Below the pieces are notes generated by a model. That model saw nothing but the letters and a program-made list of their open reading frames with translations, had not been told where the DNA came from and did not search any database. Shown here piece by piece: positions 59,274-64,000 of a stretch of 64,000 nucleotides of DNA. Source of the DNA: Narthecium ossifragum (taxonomy: Eukaryota; Streptophyta; Magnoliopsida; Dioscoreales; Nartheciaceae); NCBI GenBank assembly GCA_963920575.1, contig OY986966.1, forward strand, positions 3,864,130 through 3,928,129, in the 5' to 3' direction. The position numbers were made by a program, and so were the translations under genes. Positions within the stretch are counted from its first letter, which is position 1. Each line of letters begins with the position of its first letter.

Positions 59274-59923
59274 CGAACGCAGTCCATCGGCGTTCCAGTT
59301 CCTTGACTATTCTACAGGAAAAAAGAGGTGAGAGGAGAGTACGTAGGAAAATTAATCTACTGAGAGACCAAAGACGAGAGGGGATCTATTTATTAAAGTA
59401 CCAGGATCAGCCAGGGCCAGCATTGCATCATGAACGCATGCATTAAAGGTACCTTAGTTGTAGTTCCCATACTAAGCAAATCTCGTACCATAGTTGTAAT
59501 TTCCATACTTGGCAGAGATTTATTACCATGGTTGTAGTTTCCCTGTGTTGTGCGATCAGAAAGATTGGCATGAAGCCCCTACATGCGTTATTGACATCTA
59601 GATGGACTTGGGCCCTTGGCCTATGTTAGGGAATATATATAGCATTTAGTTGTGGCCCAACAATGTTGAGTAATTTAATCATGGTTTTCAAGGAAGGGAT
59701 ATCATCGCCTGCCTGCATGGCGCTATTGACGTGAGTGGACTCAAGCTGTGAATTATTAGCTCAAGTTTGAATCGACCCATGCTCAAACTTTACTCAAAAT
59801 CGAGCTAAGAGCCAAGCTGAGCTCGTGTTCCAGCACGAGATCTATGTGGGTAAACACTAACCTCTGGAGGAACTCATGCAGGAGAATTATATTGATCAAG
59901 CAAATCACAGCATCTCTCACTGT
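59274..59923 (-). promoter_or_regulatory. Leader and upstream region of the protease inhibitor gene
   Basis: Contains the 5' leader (about 59274-59340) and upstream sequence with three spaced versions of ACCATAGTTGTA..TTTCCATAC (around 59465, 59495 and 59530). A diverged copy of the same region lies at 55039-55148 plus 56416-56690. No TATA box was assigned. Confidence 0.5.
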
Positions 59924-60329
59924 CACTATAAGAAAAAACACAAGTAGCGATCAAATATTTGCGACCACATCAAACTAGTTAAAATATATATAGCAATAGC
60001 CACCAAAAAAATTTTGATAACCAGAAAATATAAAAAAGTCATTTATGAGTGACTAATATGTGTGGTCAAAAATAATAGTCATAAAACCTAAACTTTCAGC
60101 ATATTTGTGACCATATATGTGATCATTTGACTGATATATAATAATAGCGATGAGTTATTTGATCGTAAAAATTAATTTATTAATATATAATTTTCATGGA
60201 TAGAATATGCGACCAATTTATGCTATTTTATAATGTCATAAAAACATCCAATTTATGCTATTTTATAATATTAAATCTTCTGAGCGGTTTTTTTGCAAAT
60301 ATAGGTAATAGAAAACGCCCTAATCCCTT

Positions 60330-60790
60330 AACCCCTGATCCCGATCGTCTCCTCCCGAGCAGAGGTCGCAGTCGCCGTCGCGCCCGATGATTGGTCGCCA
60401 CCGTTGCCGTGGTCGGATCTCCGTTGCCCGACGAGTGGTCGCCACCGTCTCATCCTCCTCTCCTATTCCACGGGGACCTCCTTCCATGGCGAACCCGACC
60501 TTCGCTCGCTACCCACCTCCTATCTCCGTTGTCATCGCCGCGCGACCGTCCCCGAGCCTATCATCCTCATCGATGAGCTCTCTCTCTCTCACTCCCCCCT
60601 TCATCTTCTCCAGCGAGCCCGACGGTGGTCGGGGTGTCTGAAGACCAGGGGTGGTTCGATTTCATGCTGGTGGTGGCGGCTTATGCCCAGCAGAAGGTGG
60701 TGATTCCGTTGAAGCTGGGTTAACTTGGGGGAAGTACGTGGAGACGCTCCTGCGTGGTGGCGCCATCGCCGGTGGATTGGTTGGGTCATC
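60330..60790 (+). pseudogene. GC-rich gene-like 5' segment captured in the CACTA element
   Basis: The base composition changes abruptly to GC-rich with CCGCCGTC-type words, as in a monocot first exon, ending near a GTGAG donor-like site at 60793. Frames are short (for example 60387-60641) and match nothing I know. It probably derives from a host promoter and first exon. Confidence 0.45.
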
Positions 60791-62037
60791 TTTGTGAGAT
60801 CTATATCTAAGATATTTTGATTCTTCTCCTCCTCCCATCTTGAACAATTACACCATAAAGGCTTCAATCCTTTACATAGAGATGATGAGGAATGTGTGCA
60901 GTAGTGATGACAATGCCGATGAGGAATGAGATGTAGGATTTAATGAAGCAGGGGTCATGGAAGTGGATGATGGATAGTGTAATCTGATTTGAGTTAGAAG
61001 TAGTTTCTATCAGCATTTTTACTTTCGTAGTTTGTATTAGCATTTTTTCCAGTGTTTCAGTGACTGCTTTCAAAGGCTTTGATTACCTTGGTTTTGCTGT
61101 AAGTGAAGGAGGACTCAACTTTCTATTAGCATTTTATCTTTCACCAAGGCAATTGATGTGTTCGGAGAATTCTCCTTTTGCTCTATATGTTTTATGTTCA
61201 ATTCAATCTGGTTAACAACTATGGCCTCTACAGGATCCTTGTGTGCTTCAAATTAAATCCTTTTGAGCATCTCAACTATGGCACTTATCAGCGGGTATCT
61301 TTTAAATGTTGTTGGAAATTGCATATATCCATCCAAATTTTTCAAGAAACACATGTTCTATGTGTAGATTCTGTCCTCTGTAGAGTTTATTCGCAGACAA
61401 CATTTGATGTTCACATTCTAAACTCTATCTTCTAGTGTATGCTACTTTTTTCACATCCTAAACTCCATCTTATGCTACTTCTTCGTTGCCTATGTATTCT
61501 GATTTTCTGATGATTTTTTTTTTGTTCCACATCACTATTTCTTTCTACAAGATCATGCTATGGAAGCATATAGCTCTCTGATCATTTATGCTTGCAATGG
61601 ATATTAATGCTCTTATTATTTATTTGTAACATGCTTCGTGTTGTCATATAGAAAATAGGAAATTGTAAACGCTTAATTAGGAGGTATTGAATTGTAACTG
61701 TTAAAACTGCAAAACTTTGATCAAGGCAAGGCAAGGCTCCACCTTTTATAATTTGGAGTGTCTAAAATGGAAAAGGACACATTTCTAGGAACAATACTCC
61801 CTTTTCTTTGCATACGGTCAATATCAGCTTCTCTAGTAATTAATGAGGTCCCTTTCCTTACTTATATCGGACTGTAAATTATCCCATAAAACCTTTTTCA
61901 ACATTATAGCTCATAGTTACTATTTATTGCCATACCATGCATGCTTTCCGTGTCCACTTCCTGGTCTACAAGTGAACAGGGTGGTATCTCTTGTGCTACG
62001 TTTCTTCACATTGTCTAATCATGTTTGTTGCATGCAG

Positions 62038-62191
62038 AGTCTGTTGGGTTGACAAGTATACCAAATGGACACTGGCAATGCAAGGATTGTCAAGAAGCAA
62101 TTGCTGCCGGGAGCGTTCCAGAAGTCAAGCCTAATGAGCAGATACCCAAGAGATGCACTCGCAAATATTATAGTAGCTGTGCTCTTTGCAG
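62038..62191 (+). pseudogene. Captured exon with PHD-finger end
   Basis: An exon bounded by an AG acceptor (TTGCATGCAG) and a GT donor (CAGGTCAG) reads SVGLTSIPNGHWQCKDCQEA, then EQIPKRCTRKYYSSCALCR. The L-x-SIPxGxWxCxxC phrase is the last zinc-binding part of a PHD finger (Cys-x-x-Cys after the Trp), followed by further Cys residues. The first half of the finger is not visible in the window. A candidate next fragment with a duplicated CTTCTGGCGATG word lies at 62293-62345. It reads as a host gene fragment carried by the CACTA element, splice sites included. Confidence 0.65.
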
Positions 62192-62344
62192 GTCAGTTAG
62201 TTTTGAACATATGATAAGTTCATAATAACATTTACCTATTTCCAGTCGTTACGTTTCCAGTAATTGAATACCTATTGTGAGTTGTGGGAAAGCTTCTGGC
62301 GATGAAAGCAAATCTTCTGGCGATGCAGAGTCTGTATTCCATGT

Positions 62345-63934
62345 AAGTGCTAATTAACTTATCCAATAAACAACTATCTATGGGGCAATCAATCATTTTC
62401 TTCTGAAATACAAGTAGGATAATTAAGGTGACACTCGATTGGCTGGGAAATATATGTAGTCGCCTTTCATGAGTTTCTCTAGTCTTTGTATGAGTCACAA
62501 ATTTTTGCAGCAAGGGCGTGCGGATCGAATGAGGGCCTATTGTGTATCTCGGCTAGCTGTTGTCACAGGACTTCTGGGTGGTACTAATTACTGCAGGGCA
62601 TTTACCAGTACTTGTTAGTTTCTTTTGTCAGAAAATGCCATCTGACTATCAGGGAGATTTCTGTTTAGAAAATTACTTGGCTTGTAAATCCAATTGAGGA
62701 AAGGAATTAAATATGTTTAGGTTAGGCGAGGGATCTAAAACCACTGATGCACTCTCATGCCCTCATCCTCATGGCATGTAAGCTTTCACCACAGTCTTTC
62801 CTGTATTAAAGCAATCAACTCTTGGTTTCATTACGGCTACCTTAAATATTAAACATCCTATTTTGCGTCTGCCATTTCTCTAGCTAATGGCATACATGCA
62901 AATTTGGACATGGGCAATTTCTGAAGCTGTTTTTATAATTATATGAATTTCGTACGAAAATAGAATGGTGATTTATTATATGCTTCTTTCATGAGTCATT
63001 TGGTCAAATAGTTGACGGCACAACAGAACAGGACCTTATACCTTTCATGGTCAATGGGTGAGGAATCATTTTGCTTCTATCTCCTGTTTTTATATTTTCC
63101 ATAAGCATTAATTTCTCTATCATTTACTATTGTTATGTTCTATTATGTTGGGAGATCATGTATGATGCAGATCGGTGCTTCTATAATGCCTTAACTTTGA
63201 AAAAATACTTGTTTGATATGTGATCGTTGAGAGTAGAGCAACCCATGGAATATCTTTGCAGTGCATTGTAAATAACAAGGACCTGCCAAATCTCCTTCAA
63301 CTTCTTGCACCTATTTGCAGTGCATTGTTGCAAACATGTGTCTCCTAAACTTTCTTATTCCTAAATCAAGCACTTGTAGGGTCCTTCTCCTTAAAACAAA
63401 CATTGTTTCATTTTCTGTTTGAATATTAGATCAGAAATATCATAATCTCTTTTTCCTATCAAATTTTAATGTAGGTGGTAATTATTGTCTGATTTCATGA
63501 GTAATGATGATTGGTTTCTTGTTTCTTGCCTTCCTAGTTGTAGTTTAAAAGGGAATTCGACATTTATATTGGGAACAATACTGCATGTCAACCATGGAGC
63601 GATTTGCAGACTGGTTTGGGACGATGAAGCTATGGTTTCCAACAAGGAAGAAATGACTAGTGGCATGATGATTCAATTCGTGATGTTAAGCTTATCACTT
63701 TTGTAATAGAACTTGTATTTTCCATGATGCTTCAACAAATTAAAATATTTCAATTAGGAAGCATTATTTTGGATCAAAACATTTTTTTAGATGAGAAATT
63801 GAATTGTGACTTTGAATTAATATGAAGTTTTATTATTTCAAGTTTTGTAGTTTTAAATAGTGTGGTTGATATTGAGCAAATTGTTATAATGACAATATTT
63901 TTTGTCATAGTTAGTATTTATTTTAAGTGGTCAA
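62345..63934. other. Interior of the CACTA element, no gene recognised
   Basis: AT-rich, intron-like sequence. A fragment near 62513-62600 (GCAAGGGCGTGCGGATCG) is slightly GC-richer and could be another captured exon piece. A frame at 63485-63706 has no family resemblance. Confidence 0.4.
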
Positions 63935-64000
63935 AAATTACTATTTGCGACCAGAACAGTGGTCACAACAAATAGATATAATGACCTCCTTTGTATTTTT

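Larger units (their letters stand above)
59924..64000. mobile_element. CACTA (En/Spm) element, right end just beyond the window
   Basis: The left terminus CACTATAAGAAAAAACAC has the CACTA signature. Subterminal repeats with GCGACCA, GTGACCA and TGGTCA lie at 59947-60130. At 63935-63990 the same motifs reappear (GTGGTCA, GCGACCA, GTGGTCAC), and the window ends CTTTGTATTTTT, which matches the start of the complemented left end (CTTGTGTTTTTTCTTATAGTG, broken here as CTTGTGTTTTTT plus CTTATAGTG). The element is thus about 4.1 kb. No transposase is visible; it carries gene-like fragments at about 60330-60790 and 62038-62191. TGT at 59921-59923 would be the 3-base target duplication. Confidence 0.85.

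Overview
The window is nuclear DNA of a flowering plant, most likely a monocot. Introns follow GT-AG rules, all recognisable proteins are plant orthologues, and the first exon of SNX2 and the whole PRA1 gene are very GC-rich against an AT-rich background, as in many monocots. The species cannot be fixed from sequence alone. No prokaryotic, organellar or viral genes were seen.

Layout. 1-11.1 kb: NAA25 (auxiliary subunit of the NatB N-terminal acetyltransferase) on the minus strand, at least 16 exons, with its C-terminal third not found. 11.3-21.4 kb: a gene-free block of transposable elements: a small element built of palindromic modules, a 2.3 kb inverted pair of GTTACTTTCCA arrays, and a composite nest (GGTTCGG-rich outer element, a Tourist-like MITE, a second MITE-like element and a 2.5 kb solo LTR). 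22.2-28.9 kb: SNX2 (retromer sorting nexin), five exons, with a 1 kb transposon in intron 3. 30.0-32.8 kb: an IMK2-like LRR receptor kinase (minus). 33.8-37.0 kb: a decayed L1-type LINE. 39.0-40.5 kb: a 1.43 kb foldback element. 41.6-42.3 kb: PRA1 family gene (minus). 42.9-46.2 kb: TSR2 (ribosome biogenesis, minus), whose intron 2 holds five decayed tandem copies of part of exon 3. 48.3-48.9 kb: a second palindromic-module element and a tiny LINE insertion. 50.9-52.5 kb: a two-exon gene of unknown function. 53.1-54.6 kb: MIF/D-dopachrome-tautomerase-like gene (minus). 54.7-59.7 kb: a duplicated neighbourhood of potato-inhibitor-I genes, one intact copy and one relic, interrupted by a solo LTR, a hAT-like element, LINE insertions and a 200-N gap. 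59.9-64.0 kb: a CACTA element carrying a captured PHD-finger exon; its right end appears to lie only about ten bases beyond the window.

The genes are ordinary housekeeping or signalling loci with no shared pathway: N-terminal acetylation, endosomal sorting, receptor signalling, vesicle traffic, pre-rRNA processing, tautomerase and protease inhibitor. The less expected content is structural. Several unrelated elements are built as inverted or palindromic DNA, and the insertions have datable footprints (target-site duplications, one paralogous empty site). Exon coordinates were assigned by hand from splice signals, reading frame and remembered family sequences; no alignment or search was run.
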